Positions 33,367-41,418 are shown, numbered from the stretch's first letter. The stretch: 41,418 nt of DNA from an uncultured Atopobium sp. (GCA_946997485.1 CAMPVF010000014.1:1-41418), one strand, 5' to 3'. Numbers and translations: made by a program. Notes: generated by a model not told the origin, from the sequence alone.

Positions 33367-34460
33367 TAAATTTTGCTCATTTCGTTTAAGCAGGTAGAAT
33401 ACCAAAAACTTGCATTTGGCGGACAATATTTGCGTGCGGCAGAAGGCGTAGGTGCCGAGCCATACCCTTGGGCAAGGCCAGCCACATGTGCGCGTATAGC
33501 CGATTGCCAGTTTTGCCAGCTGCTGTTTCCCCAGCCCCACGCGTTATACGGCTTAAAGCAGGCGGCGCCTTTGGAGCTTTCGATGTTAGATATAGCTGGT
33601 GACCAGCGCGGATCGACGCCGTTATCCCAGGCTGCTTCGGCAAACGTTTTGCCCGTACCCGCAAGCGGTGATCCTGCTAGATAGTTGTTAATGCGCTGCG
33701 TCCATTTTGCCACAAAGGCCTCACGCGGCTCGGTAAGCGACACATCGGCAACCGGCTTTGAGGGTGTTTCAACTGCTACTTTATTGCCTTGCTCGGTGGT
33801 AAATTGCTTTTGCGCTTGCGCGGCTTGTTTGGCCTGTTCTTCTGCTTGTTTAGCGGCTTCTGCCTCGGCTTTTTTGCGTGCTTCAAATTCGGCCTGCGCA
33901 CGTTTTCGCACCTCAATTGCCTGGTCAAAGGCATCTTTTGCCTGGCTTTGCGCGCGCTCACTGTCCGATTTTTCTTGCTCGAGGTCGCTTTGCGTTTGCT
34001 TTATGTCGTTTACTACTTCGGTTAGCTTGGTAATTGCCTCATTATTTTTATGCTGTATTTTATTGAGGTACTGCATAATGCTAATAAAATCGTTAAAATC
34101 TTTTGCCGAAAAAATAAGGTCGATAAGTGATGCATTCGACTGGCTAAACCGATACATAACCTTTATTGAATTTGCTGCTTGCGTGCGCAATTTTGGGAGC
34201 TCGTGCTGCATTTCGGTGAGTTTTTCTGTGTTTGCTTCGAGCTTTGCTTGAATTTCTTTTACACGTTGCGTGCTTTGGTTGTAGGCATCGGCTGTTTGTT
34301 GTACCTGCTGTTGGAGCTGGTCGAGTGTGGGGTCTTGTGCTTGTTGTGCATCGTCTGCGTATGCAAACGTGTGGCCGGCATGCGTTGCACCACATACCAC
34401 GCCGCATGCGAGTCCGCATGCAACAGCGCCTGCCATTACGTTGTGTAAGATACGATGCAT
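33366..34460 (-). CDS. Exported coiled-coil protein with C-terminal lysozyme-like domain
   Basis: A signal peptide of about 36 residues precedes a long coiled coil (about 40-235, ending in a Lys/Ala/Glu-rich stretch) like the N-terminal regulatory domain of PcsB/CwlO wall hydrolases. The last 110 residues (FAEAAWDNGVDPRWSPAISNIESSKG then WGWGNSSWQNW) resemble a lysozyme/transglycosylase-like fold with a candidate catalytic Glu in NIESSKG. Probable role: peptidoglycan cleavage during growth or division. Activity is inferred from domain layout. The gene ends exactly at the 15-bp minisatellite. Confidence 0.78.
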   Translation of the reverse strand: MHRILHNVMAGAVACGLACGVVCGATHAGHTFAYADDAQQAQDPTLDQLQQQVQQTADAYNQSTQRVKEIQAKLEANTEKLTEMQHELPKLRTQAANSIKVMYRFSQSNASLIDLIFSAKDFNDFISIMQYLNKIQHKNNEAITKLTEVVNDIKQTQSDLEQEKSDSERAQSQAKDAFDQAIEVRKRAQAEFEARKKAEAEAAKQAEEQAKQAAQAQKQFTTEQGNKVAVETPSKPVADVSLTEPREAFVAKWTQRINNYLAGSPLAGTGKTFAEAAWDNGVDPRWSPAISNIESSKGAACFKPYNAWGWGNSSWQNWQSAIRAHVAGLAQGYGSAPTPSAARKYCPPNASFWYSTCLNEMSKI

Positions 34461-34828
34461 GAGAACACAATCTCCTTACTGATTTAAACACATGCGTTCA
34501 TGCAGATACATGTGCGTTATGCTCCGTACAGATTTATATATAATACCGTATTTTGCTATTGTGCATAATACTGCCGCGTTCATACAAGGGTGTTTATGGT
34601 GGTCTTGCGCATGCGCCTGTGCATAAAACGCCACGAAAAAGGCGTGTTTGCACAGCTACATGCATTATGTGTGCAAAACACGCATTCGTGTGGAGTTGCT
34701 ATGTAATTACGCGCAGTATGCACGGGCATGCGTGTATGCATGCAGGTGTAGCATGTGCTCGTTACACCGTGCATGCGTGCGTTACATGCGTTACACCGTG
34801 CGTTACTTGTTCGGCATGTACACGTGGC
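34461..34828. other. 368-base intergenic region with GCATGC/GTTACACCGTGC repeats
   Basis: It separates the lysozyme-like gene from the universal stress gene (same strand). The stretch 34729-34810 repeats CGTTACACCGTGC twice and TGCATGCGTG-like words several times, and may be degenerate repeat DNA. The first 100 bases should hold the promoter of the lysozyme-like gene. No RNA gene or supported small ORF was found. Confidence 0.4.
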
Positions 34829-35275
34829 TTACTTAACAACCAGCGTGTCGCATTGCGTATAGCGTGCCAAAAACGTGGAAATTGAGCCAAGCAGCGCATA
34901 CTTAATGGTCGAAAGCCCGCGCGCCCCGCAAATAATAAGATCGGGTTTAAGCACATCGAGCATATCTTCCTTGAGCGTTTCGCGAATACGTCCCGCTTTT
35001 ACCAGCACATCTACGCTCGGAATATCGGGGTCGGCTCTAAGCGCTTCCACATCGTGTTCAATCGACGTTAAAAAACTCTCTTGCAAGCTGGTAAGCAAAT
35101 TGGCTGGATACGTGCTTGCTGTTTCAAGTGTGTATGAATCGACAACATGCGCAATGGTGAGCTTTGCGTGATACGTGCGAGCAACATTAGCTGCACGTTC
35201 AAGAACGTAATCCTGATTTTCGCTTCCATCGAGCGCTACAAAAATTGATGAATATCCGCCTGTGTGCTCTGTCAT
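34829..35275 (-). CDS. Universal stress protein (UspA family)
   Basis: Small cytoplasmic nucleotide-binding protein, usually induced on growth arrest. The ATP-binding pattern G-2x-G-9x-G-S is exact in GARGLSTIKYALLGS, and the N-terminal strand IFVALDGSENQ fits the fold. Start ATG 35275 (MTEHTGG) has AAGGAG 9 bases before it; the frame to 35296 would include that site. It is a single gene; its partners are unknown. Confidence 0.92.
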   Translation of the reverse strand: MTEHTGGYSSIFVALDGSENQDYVLERAANVARTYHAKLTIAHVVDSYTLETASTYPANLLTSLQESFLTSIEHDVEALRADPDIPSVDVLVKAGRIRETLKEDMLDVLKPDLIICGARGLSTIKYALLGSISTFLARYTQCDTLVVK

Positions 35276-35529
35276 GTGAATCAACTCCTTGAACATAGGT
35301 GCAGCTGATACAACGTGTATCGTGCAGTATCTCCAAACCTAGCCTTAGTGTAAACTACTCGCATGCCGCGCACACGTAAATTTTGTGTGAGCGGTTGTAG
35401 TAGGCGCGTGATTGGCGCAAACTAGCACCCGAGTATGTACGCGAGTATGTGCGTGAGCCATGGGTACGTTGCCTGCCCGTGCGCACACAACAACTTCAAC
35501 CACGTGAACTACAAGCACAAAGGAGTAAT

Positions 35530-36519
35530 ATGGCCGCTGCAGTATCCCTTGTTGAGCTTATAAAAGCTGCATTGTATGGTGTTATTGAGGGCATTACCGA
35601 ATGGCTGCCCATTTCGTCTACAGGGCACATGTTGCTTTTTGAAAAATTTGTTCAACTGCAGGTAAGCGCTCAGTTTTGGCACATGTTTTTGGTGGTAATT
35701 CAGCTGGGTGCCATTTTGGCTGTGTGTGTTACGTTTTGCAAACAGCTCAACTTCCTTGCGCCTTCGCTTACGCCTGCTGCGCGCAAAAACACGCTTGTGC
35801 TGTGGGCAAAAATTATTGTTGCTTGCGTTCCCGCAGCTGCAGTGGGTATTCCGCTCGACGATTGGATGGATGAGCACCTTTCGAGCCCCTATATTATTGC
35901 AGCGGCGCTTATCGTGTATGGCGTGGCGTTTATTGTGGTTGAGAAGGTCTTTGCCGCGCGCGAGCGTGCGCTGGGTGAGCGTGCAGCTACAGGGTTGGCA
36001 GCTGCGGCAGCTACGCCAGCTGGAGTTGAGCCATTGCCTCATCATGCGCCAAAACACATGGCTGTAGCTGCTCATGATGTACGTGCTGGTGCTGATGCAG
36101 CAGTAGAACCAAGCCGCATTACCAGCCTTGAGGCGCTTAACTGGAAAACAACCATTGGCATTGGCATATTCCAGGTGCTTTCGATTGTGCCGGGCACGTC
36201 GCGCAGCGGTTCAACCATTTTAGGTGCCCGTATGCTGGGCTGTTCACGCAGCGTTGCTGCGCAATTTACCTTTTTGCTTGCGGTGCCTGTTATGGTGGGA
36301 GCAAGCGCACTTCGTCTCATTAAATATTTCCTTAAGAAAAATATTCCAACGCCTAACGAAGCCGCTATTTTGGCGGTTGGCTGCATTGTGGCATTTGTGG
36401 TGTCGCTTTGTGTTATACACGGCCTTATGCGCTACATTAAACGTCACGATTTTCAGGCGTTTGGCTGGTATCGCATTGTGCTTGGGATTATTACCATTGC
36501 ATACTTTGCGCTTGTGTAG
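35530..36519 (+). CDS. uppP: Undecaprenyl-diphosphatase (BacA/UppP)
   Basis: Membrane phosphatase that recycles undecaprenyl diphosphate to the monophosphate carrier for wall synthesis; more copies give bacitracin tolerance. Signature 1 is EGITEWLPISSTGH and signature 2 PGTSRSGSTILGAR. About eight hydrophobic helices are visible. An Ala/His-rich insertion of about 50 residues (near 150-200, including ATGLAAAAATPAGVE) lengthens a loop beyond the normal protein. ATG 35530 has AAAGGAG four bases upstream; the longer frame to 35449 is leader. Confidence 0.95.
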   Translation: MAAAVSLVELIKAALYGVIEGITEWLPISSTGHMLLFEKFVQLQVSAQFWHMFLVVIQLGAILAVCVTFCKQLNFLAPSLTPAARKNTLVLWAKIIVACVPAAAVGIPLDDWMDEHLSSPYIIAAALIVYGVAFIVVEKVFAARERALGERAATGLAAAAATPAGVEPLPHHAPKHMAVAAHDVRAGADAAVEPSRITSLEALNWKTTIGIGIFQVLSIVPGTSRSGSTILGARMLGCSRSVAAQFTFLLAVPVMVGASALRLIKYFLKKNIPTPNEAAILAVGCIVAFVVSLCVIHGLMRYIKRHDFQAFGWYRIVLGIITIAYFALV

Positions 36520-37008
36520 GTAAGGTACGTGCGCCCCTTGCGGCGTGCTTGCGGTGTGCTTGCTGCGTGCTTGCGGCGCAAGACCCTGTAGCTCGCGCGC
36601 GCCGTTGTACAAGGCGTGTTCACAACCTGCGCACAACCTGTCCACACGCTGCTCATACGACATCCACGAGGTGCGCACAACAAAGCCACATGATGTGTAT
36701 TATCGCGCACAGCTGCGCGCGTTTATCCGCAACGTGAAATATGCCCGCGCGGTTGGGGTATAAGCAGGTGTACATAGCACTAAACATGCAGCTCCATGCA
36801 TTATTTGCTCGCATCCTATGTGCAGCGTTTTGCAAGCAGCTGCAAAGCCGCGCGGGTGCATCGCGAAATATTACGATTGTGAAACATTCAATAATTCGCA
36901 TCCCGTTTGCGTGTTCGGTACAGTACTATGCAACAAATCAGTATTTTGGTGTATCAATTACGGTATCAATTGCATACGCCATCGACTTTGCCTTAAGGAG
37001 GTAGCATT
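36520..37008. other. 489-base intergenic region with an 11-bp repeat and a possible gene remnant
   Basis: Three 11-bp units (GCGTGCTTGCG, GTGTGCTTGCT, GCGTGCTTGCG) lie at 36543-36575. A forward frame ending at TAA 36763 reads like protein from about 36654 (DIHEVRTTKPHDVYYRAQLR..) but has no ribosome site, and may be a decayed gene. Near the end, GTATCAATT is repeated directly at 36951 and 36963, 12 bases apart, about 40 bases before the transporter gene, as a possible operator. No RNA gene was recognised. Confidence 0.45.
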
Positions 37009-38004
37009 ATGGCACGTTCGTTTAATCGTTCAACTATCACTCGACGAGAAGCTATTCGCTTAGGATTGGTTGGCATGTGTTGTTTTTCCAGCTTGGGGCT
37101 GGCAGCTTGTGCACCGGAAGACAAACTTTCGCAGCAGCAAAACGGCACTACCGCAGCTAACGACGCGCCAACTCCTGTGGCTATCGATGCCGCTGCGTTT
37201 GATGCTCTTATCGAACAAGGTCCTGTGGCCGATGCCGCACGCGTTGCAAAAAGCACGTGGGCAACAAAGGTTGCGCAGGCAGGTAAGCTGCGCATTGGTG
37301 GCGTTAAAACGTCGATTTTGTTTTCTATTCTCGATGAAAAAGATGGTAAAGTGCGCGGTTTCGATGCCGGGCTTTCGCAGATGCTTACGCGCTACATAGT
37401 AGGCGACACGCAAAAGCAGGAGCTTACGCTGGTTACGTCGAACACGCGCGAATCTGTACTGCAAAACGACCAGGTAGACGTTGTGTTTGCAACGTACTCC
37501 ATTACCGACGCCCGCAAAAAAGTTATTTCGTTTGCAGGTCCGTACTACACCACGCAGCAGGGCATTTTGGTTACTGCCGACAACACCAGCATTAACGGCC
37601 TTGCCGACTTGGCAAATAAAAAAGTTGCTGCGCAGTCGGGATCTACCGGCCCTTCAATTTTGGAAAAACTCGCGCCCGAGGCTACGGTACAAGAATTTGC
37701 AACCGACGAGGAAGCGCGTGGTGCACTCTCGCAGGGTCGCGTTGATGCCTACGTTATCGACGAAACCATGCAGCGTGGCTCCATTGTGCGCAACCCCGGC
37801 AAATATAAGCTGGTAGGCGAGTCGTTTGGCCCGGTAGACTCATATGGTATTGGTGTTCCTCACGACTCAGATGCCGTCCAATTCATCAACGAATTTCTTA
37901 AGATGATTATTGATAGTGGCGTTTGGGAAAAACTGTGGAACATTACCATTGGCGCACGTACGCAGGCTACTAAGGCTCCGCAACCACCTGCACTTGGCGT
38001 TTAG
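37009..38004 (+). CDS. Polar amino acid ABC transporter, substrate-binding lipoprotein
   Basis: Type II periplasmic-binding-like protein (SBP_bac_3 family) with signatures GFDAGLSQML, DVVFATYSITDARKKVISFAGPYY and GRVDAYVIDE. The leader has a twin-arginine stretch (TRREAIRLGLVG) and a lipobox LAAC at Cys34, so it may be a Tat-exported lipoprotein. Glutamate/glutamine-type substrates are common for this arrangement (gluB-like), but the ligand is not proved. AAGGAGG stands 7 bases before ATG. It is the first of four transporter genes on one strand. Confidence 0.9.
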   Translation: MARSFNRSTITRREAIRLGLVGMCCFSSLGLAACAPEDKLSQQQNGTTAANDAPTPVAIDAAAFDALIEQGPVADAARVAKSTWATKVAQAGKLRIGGVKTSILFSILDEKDGKVRGFDAGLSQMLTRYIVGDTQKQELTLVTSNTRESVLQNDQVDVVFATYSITDARKKVISFAGPYYTTQQGILVTADNTSINGLADLANKKVAAQSGSTGPSILEKLAPEATVQEFATDEEARGALSQGRVDAYVIDETMQRGSIVRNPGKYKLVGESFGPVDSYGIGVPHDSDAVQFINEFLKMIIDSGVWEKLWNITIGARTQATKAPQPPALGV

Positions 38005-38018
38005 TATAAGAGCGCATT

Positions 38019-38678
38019 ATGTCGTTCGCAGAATTATTATCTACCTATGGCAACAACTATGTTGTTGCCTGGGTTGTTACTATGTATATGGCGTTACTTG
38101 CGTATGTGCTTTCCTGCGTTATTGCTGCAGGTATAACCGTTATGCGCATTAGCCCCATTGCCCCGTTGCGCACCATCGGAGCTGTGTGGGTTCAAATTTT
38201 TCGTAATATTCCGGCTATATCGCTGCTGGTTATCGTTGTGTATGCGCTGCCAAACTTGCGCATTACGCTGCCTTACGACGTGTGTGTAATACTTACCGTT
38301 ACCCTTATTGGCTCGGCATTTGCGTCCGAAAATATTATGACGGGCATAAATACCATTACCAAAGGGCAAATTGAGGCGGCGCGCACGCTTGGCTTTACGT
38401 TTATGCAGATGCTGCGTTTTGTGGTTATGCCACAGGCGCTGCGCTCGTGCGTGCTGCCTATGACCAACCTGCTTATTGCTATGATGCTTACCTGCGCCAT
38501 TGGTTCGCAGGTGCCGCTGTCTCCGCAAGAGCTCACGGGGCTTGTGTCATACATTAACACCCGCACCGTGGGCGGTATTGAGGCCTTTGCCATCTCGGCT
38601 TTGGGCTATGTTGCAAGTGCGCTTGTTATAAGCTTTTTAGGCAATAAGCTCGATAAGGCGGTGAGAATAAAACGATGA
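38019..38678 (+). CDS. Polar amino acid ABC transporter permease 1
   Basis: HisM/GltK-type permease with about five hydrophobic helices and the EAA loop (GQIEAARTLGFTFMQMLRFVVMPQALR) that contacts the ATPase. It begins 15 bases after the binding protein and overlaps the next permease by 4 bases (ATGA). It would form a heterodimer with permease 2. Confidence 0.92.
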   Translation: MSFAELLSTYGNNYVVAWVVTMYMALLAYVLSCVIAAGITVMRISPIAPLRTIGAVWVQIFRNIPAISLLVIVVYALPNLRITLPYDVCVILTVTLIGSAFASENIMTGINTITKGQIEAARTLGFTFMQMLRFVVMPQALRSCVLPMTNLLIAMMLTCAIGSQVPLSPQELTGLVSYINTRTVGGIEAFAISALGYVASALVISFLGNKLDKAVRIKR

Positions 38679-39658
38679 ATGCTTCTTTAGATTCGGCACA
38701 TTCCGTGCTATACGAGCCGCCCGGTCCGCGTACGCAGCGCATAATGCGTATTGCAACTGTGCTATCGATTGCCGTGGTGGTGCTGCTTGGCGCCGTTGTT
38801 GTGTATCGTTTTTACATTACCGGGCAGCTGCAGCCGCGCTTGTGGAATTTCTTTTTACTGCCTTCTACCTGGCGTTTTTTGGGTCAGGGTTTTCTTGGCA
38901 CGCTGTCTATTGCCGTGTGCGCCGGCGCGCTTTCGCTCGCGCTTGGCCTTGTGCTTATGCTGTGTCGCATTTCACACAACGTGGTGCTCACCTGGGTTGC
39001 GCGCATTCTTATCGACTTTTTCCGCGGTGTACCAAGCCTGCTTCTTATTTACTTTTGCTTTTTGGTTATTCCACGCTACGGCATTAAGCTTGCTTCGTTT
39101 TGGATGATTACGCTGCCCGTTGCCTGCGCTGCGGCGGCAGTGTTGGCTGAGGTGTTTCGTGCGGGCGTGCATGCTGTGGGTAAAGGTCAAAAAGAGGCGG
39201 CGCGGGCGCTTGGATTTTCGCGCTGGCAGGTGCTTAAGCTGGTGGTGCTACCACAAGCTATTCGCTATGTTATACCTGCGCTTATTTCGCAGCTGGTTGT
39301 TGTTGTGAAGGACACCACTGTAGCGTACGTTGTGTCGTACCCCGATCTTATGCAAAACGCGCGCGTGCTTATTACCAATTATGATGCACTTGTTTCGGTG
39401 TATTTTGTTATTGCTGCAATATATATTCTTGTTAACTGGGGGCTTAATTCGGTTTCGGTGCGCTATGCGCGCGGCGGGCGCCCTGGGTGTGCCGCTACTG
39501 CTGGAGGTTCTGGCGGCGCAGGTGCGGGTGCTGGTGGCTTTGCTTCGGGCGCTGCTGCCGATGGAGTTTCAGGTGCTGCAGGTACCTTAAGTGCGTCGCT
39601 ACCAGCTGATATGCCACAAACTGATATGCCACCTACCATAGAAATGAGAGAACTCTAA
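38675..39658 (+). CDS. Polar amino acid ABC transporter permease 2
   Basis: Second permease of the same family, EAA loop GQKEAARALGFSRWQVLKLVVLPQAIR. Five to six membrane helices are visible. After the last helix comes a Gly/Ala/Ser-rich tail of about 55 residues (from GGRPGCAATAGGSGG) ending in an acidic stretch, not present in typical homologues. Start and stop overlap both neighbours: ATGA at the front, and TAATG with the ATPase gene at the end. Confidence 0.92.
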   Translation: MNASLDSAHSVLYEPPGPRTQRIMRIATVLSIAVVVLLGAVVVYRFYITGQLQPRLWNFFLLPSTWRFLGQGFLGTLSIAVCAGALSLALGLVLMLCRISHNVVLTWVARILIDFFRGVPSLLLIYFCFLVIPRYGIKLASFWMITLPVACAAAAVLAEVFRAGVHAVGKGQKEAARALGFSRWQVLKLVVLPQAIRYVIPALISQLVVVVKDTTVAYVVSYPDLMQNARVLITNYDALVSVYFVIAAIYILVNWGLNSVSVRYARGGRPGCAATAGGSGGAGAGAGGFASGAAADGVSGAAGTLSASLPADMPQTDMPPTIEMREL

Positions 39659-40527
39659 TGAGCGATGTAACTTCCGATATGGGCGAGACTGCTGCTTTTG
39701 CTTCGACCGCTCCTGCTTCAACTGATTTTGCCTCGGGCGCTGCTACTGCCACTACGGAAACTGCGGCCACACCGGACACAACGGCCACACCGGCGCGCAC
39801 CATTGTTGAGCTTGCCGGCGTAAATAAGCACTTTGGACCTGTGCACGTGCTTAAAGATATTAACCTTAGCATTCGTGCAGGTGAAGTTGTGGTTATTATT
39901 GGTCCTTCGGGCTCGGGTAAGTCTACGCTGTGCCGCACAATAAACAGGCTCGAAACCATTGATAGCGGCACTATCACCATCGATGGAAAGCCGCTGCCAC
40001 AAGAGGGCAAAGAGCTTGCCGCCATGCGTGCAAAAATTGGCATGGTGTTTCAGTCGTTTAATTTGTTTGCTCACAAAACGATTCTTGAAAACGTTACGAT
40101 GGCACCCATGCAGGTGCTTGGGCACACGCGCGCCGATGCTGAGCGTACGGCTCAGGCGCTGCTTGAGCGCGTGGGCGTGGCGCAGCAAGCGCATAAGGTG
40201 CCCGCGCAGCTTTCGGGTGGTCAGCAGCAGCGTGTGGCTATTGCGCGTGCGCTTGCAATGAAGCCCGAAATTATGTTGTTTGATGAGCCAACAAGCGCGC
40301 TCGACCCCGAAATGATTAACGAAGTGCTTGAGGTTATGAGCGGGCTTGCGCGCGACGGTATGACCATGGTTATTGTGACGCACGAAATGAATTTTGCGCG
40401 GCGCGTTGCCGATCGCATTGTGTTTATGGCTGATGGTGAAATTTTGGAGCAGGCAGCGCCTGAGGAATTTTTCTTGCACCCGCAAACAAAGCGCGCGCAG
40501 GATTTCCTGGCGTCGATTAAGCACTAG
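39658..40527 (+). CDS. Polar amino acid ABC transporter ATP-binding protein
   Basis: GlnQ/GluA-type ATPase. Walker A is GPSGSGKST, Q-loop FQSFNLF, signature LSGGQQQRVAIARAL, Walker B LFDEPTSALDPE and switch His in VTHEMNFA. The first 45 residues are an Ala/Thr/Ser-rich extension before the ATPase core, unusual for the family. It is the last gene of the operon. No T-rich terminator follows; a perfect 20-bp palindrome lies 57 bases downstream. Confidence 0.94.
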   Translation: MSDVTSDMGETAAFASTAPASTDFASGAATATTETAATPDTTATPARTIVELAGVNKHFGPVHVLKDINLSIRAGEVVVIIGPSGSGKSTLCRTINRLETIDSGTITIDGKPLPQEGKELAAMRAKIGMVFQSFNLFAHKTILENVTMAPMQVLGHTRADAERTAQALLERVGVAQQAHKVPAQLSGGQQQRVAIARALAMKPEIMLFDEPTSALDPEMINEVLEVMSGLARDGMTMVIVTHEMNFARRVADRIVFMADGEILEQAAPEEFFLHPQTKRAQDFLASIKH

Positions 40528-40584
40528 GGGACGTGTGCACCGAGCGTGGGGCGCGACTGTGCGAGCAGTTTGGTGCGGGTGGCT

Positions 40585-40604
40585 GTGCAGCTGCGCAGCT
40601 GCAC
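40585..40604. repeat. Perfect 20-bp palindrome after the transporter operon
   Basis: GTGCAGCTGC and its exact complement abut without a loop. There is no T run after it. It could be a transcript-end hairpin or a binding site for a dimeric protein. Confidence 0.6.
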
Positions 40605-40811
40605 GTGGCGTCTGCCTGCGCTTCTGTCCGTGCATGCTGCCCGCGCGCCGCGGCGTTACAAAACTTTTAGTAAGTAACGTCCATATAATGGTGTAAAATT
40701 TGTTAAGATTATTATGCTAACCAAAGCGATGGTAGATCTTGTTTACTTAATAATCTGTTTTGTAAGCATTTGATACAAAGTGGTGTTACAAAAAGGGAGG
40801 CTAGTAGTGTT

Positions 40812-41243
40812 ATGAGAGGTAAAACTAATTTTTTAAACATTTTTCAAAGTTGTCTTGTTGTGCTTCTGTTGCTAGGTTCTCTCTTTTCTCTTGCTGGGTG
40901 CGCTGACGATGAGGAGAAGGCGGAGCTTGCGTCGTATCATTGGGAAACAGTAGCGGTGTCTCAAGAAGAGTCTCGTATACCAGAAAACTATATGAATAAG
41001 GATGAATTGTATCTCTTTGTGTCTCGAGATATTCTTGATTCTCATTATGATTTGTCTCAAGTCACTCTTGGAGGTAAGCGTATTAAGTTAGTTGACTCAT
41101 CGTTCAATTTACCTGGTTCAGGATATAAAGCTTTATTTTTAGTTGGGAAATTTGACTTAAAAGATAAGCCAGACTCTGATGATCTTAAAGTACCAGGACT
41201 AAATAAAACAGGTAATGTTGCTATAGCTTATAAGGAGAAATAG
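40812..41243 (+). CDS. AT-rich putative lipoprotein of unknown function
   Basis: A 143-residue protein with a hydrophobic leader and lipobox LAGC (Cys30), predicted to be lipid-anchored outside the cell. The mature part is acidic and has no motif I recognise. GGGAGG sits 11 bases before ATG 40812. The longer frame from 40770 is unlikely. Base composition is clearly more AT-rich than the transporter genes before it, and codon choice looks foreign, like the LRR gene at the other end. A strong terminator follows, so the gene appears intact and expressed alone. Confidence 0.65.
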   Translation: MRGKTNFLNIFQSCLVVLLLLGSLFSLAGCADDEEKAELASYHWETVAVSQEESRIPENYMNKDELYLFVSRDILDSHYDLSQVTLGGKRIKLVDSSFNLPGSGYKALFLVGKFDLKDKPDSDDLKVPGLNKTGNVAIAYKEK

Positions 41244-41284
41244 TAGTATTTTGCACTCAAGAATCAAGCTATTAAGCAGGTCTT

Positions 41285-41326
41285 AAACCTTTTAACGATA
41301 GTTTTTCCTATCGTTAAAAGGTTTTT
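41285..41326 (+). terminator. Strong intrinsic terminator after the lipoprotein gene
   Basis: A perfect 17-bp stem (AAACCTTTTAACGATAG with CTATCGTTAAAAGGTTT) has a 6-base loop and ends in a T run. Confidence 0.95.
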
Positions 41327-41338
41327 CGTTATCCATAG

Positions 41339-41418
41339 TGTGCACTCAAAATTTAGACAGATGTCCCAATAGCTTACTCATCAGTAAATTCAAATAAATC
41401 TTCTACTTTTACTTTGAA
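41339..41418. mobile_element. Possible end of an insertion sequence (partial)
   Basis: From TGTGCACTCAAAATTTAGAC onward the sequence has a TG-start and AAATTTAGACA-like words common at ends of IS3-family elements, followed by the end of a minus-strand reading frame running off the window. The 80 bases to the edge would fit an assembly break at a multi-copy element. The opposite end and target duplication cannot be seen. Confidence 0.3.
41374..41418 (-). CDS. C-terminal fragment of a reading frame running off the window
   Basis: On the minus strand the last 45 bases read FKVKVEDLFEFTDE and stop at TAA (41374-41376). The fragment is too short to identify. If the flanking sequence is an IS end this would be its transposase, but the peptide is not one I recognise as such. 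A resident gene is equally possible. Confidence 0.35.
   Translation of the reverse strand, partial: FKVKVEDLFEFTDE

Noticed and set aside
33112..33369. Open frame with repeated Ala-Arg-Tyr-Arg residues
   Set aside because: It is the 15-bp minisatellite read in a chance frame, overlaps the EamA gene in another frame and has no ribosome site.
36653..36901. Several short overlapping frames on both strands between uppP and the transporter
   Set aside because: Cys/Arg/His-rich chance frames without start signals; only the 3' part of the forward frame ending at 36763 looked protein-like.

Overview
The window looks like a chromosomal segment of a strictly anaerobic, host-associated actinobacterium, most likely class Coriobacteriia (Eggerthellaceae/Atopobiaceae type). 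This is inference, not a database result. It rests on an oxygen-independent gene set (NrdD/NrdG class III ribonucleotide reductase, an NfnA/NfnB-type ferredoxin:NADP oxidoreductase, an NADP-type secondary alcohol dehydrogenase), a surface protein with C-terminal DUF5648-like repeats, and roughly balanced base composition with Ala/Ser/Thr/Asn-rich low-complexity segments in ordinary enzymes. Both ends look like assembly edges: the window opens inside a perfect (CAGA)n tract and closes about 80 bases into what may be an insertion-sequence end.

Layout. 1-2549: CAGA tract, an AT-rich leucine-rich-repeat surface protein with a host-like C-terminus, then a gene-free stretch with two long palindromic elements and several hairpins. 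2550-8183 (minus): glmU-prs-pth, then nfnA-nfnB. 8498-8571: tRNA-Gln. 8718-11990 (minus): peptidoglycan-binding protein, then galE and a prenyl diphosphate synthase gene joined by a one-base stop/start overlap. 12165-13226: alcohol dehydrogenase. 13391-17200: FMN riboswitch, riboflavin S component, fused double ATPase and EcfT, with overlapping genes throughout. 17378-19313: murB and a HAD phosphatase. 19748-22639: nrdD, nrdG. 22705-23610: HTH-Fic protein with repeated operator-like sites. 23919-28821 (minus): SPFH/zinc-ribbon protein, small membrane protein, zinc-ribbon helical protein, coiled-coil membrane protein and a small acidic protein with an EF-hand-like loop. 29038-36519: M16C protease, EamA transporter, coiled-coil lysozyme-like exported protein, universal stress protein and UppP. 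37009-40527: polar amino acid ABC transporter. 40812-end: AT-rich lipoprotein gene, strong terminator and the possible IS end.

How the genes work together. Cell-wall supply is scattered through the window: GlmU makes UDP-GlcNAc, MurB makes UDP-MurNAc, UppP recycles the undecaprenyl carrier, and a prenyl diphosphate synthase, a peptidoglycan-binding protein and a lysozyme-like exported protein are nearby. Redox and nucleotide genes (nfnAB, adh, nrdDG, prs) fit anaerobic life. Flavin uptake is controlled by a riboswitch.

The most interesting parts are the SPFH/zinc-ribbon membrane operon (a PspA-less relative of Bacillus YdjG/H/I-type clusters, by inference), the HTH-Fic gene with three copies of an 8-bp box, the paired palindromic elements at 1940-2430, and the repeated placement of 9-18 bp minisatellites at gene ends and in disordered protein tails.
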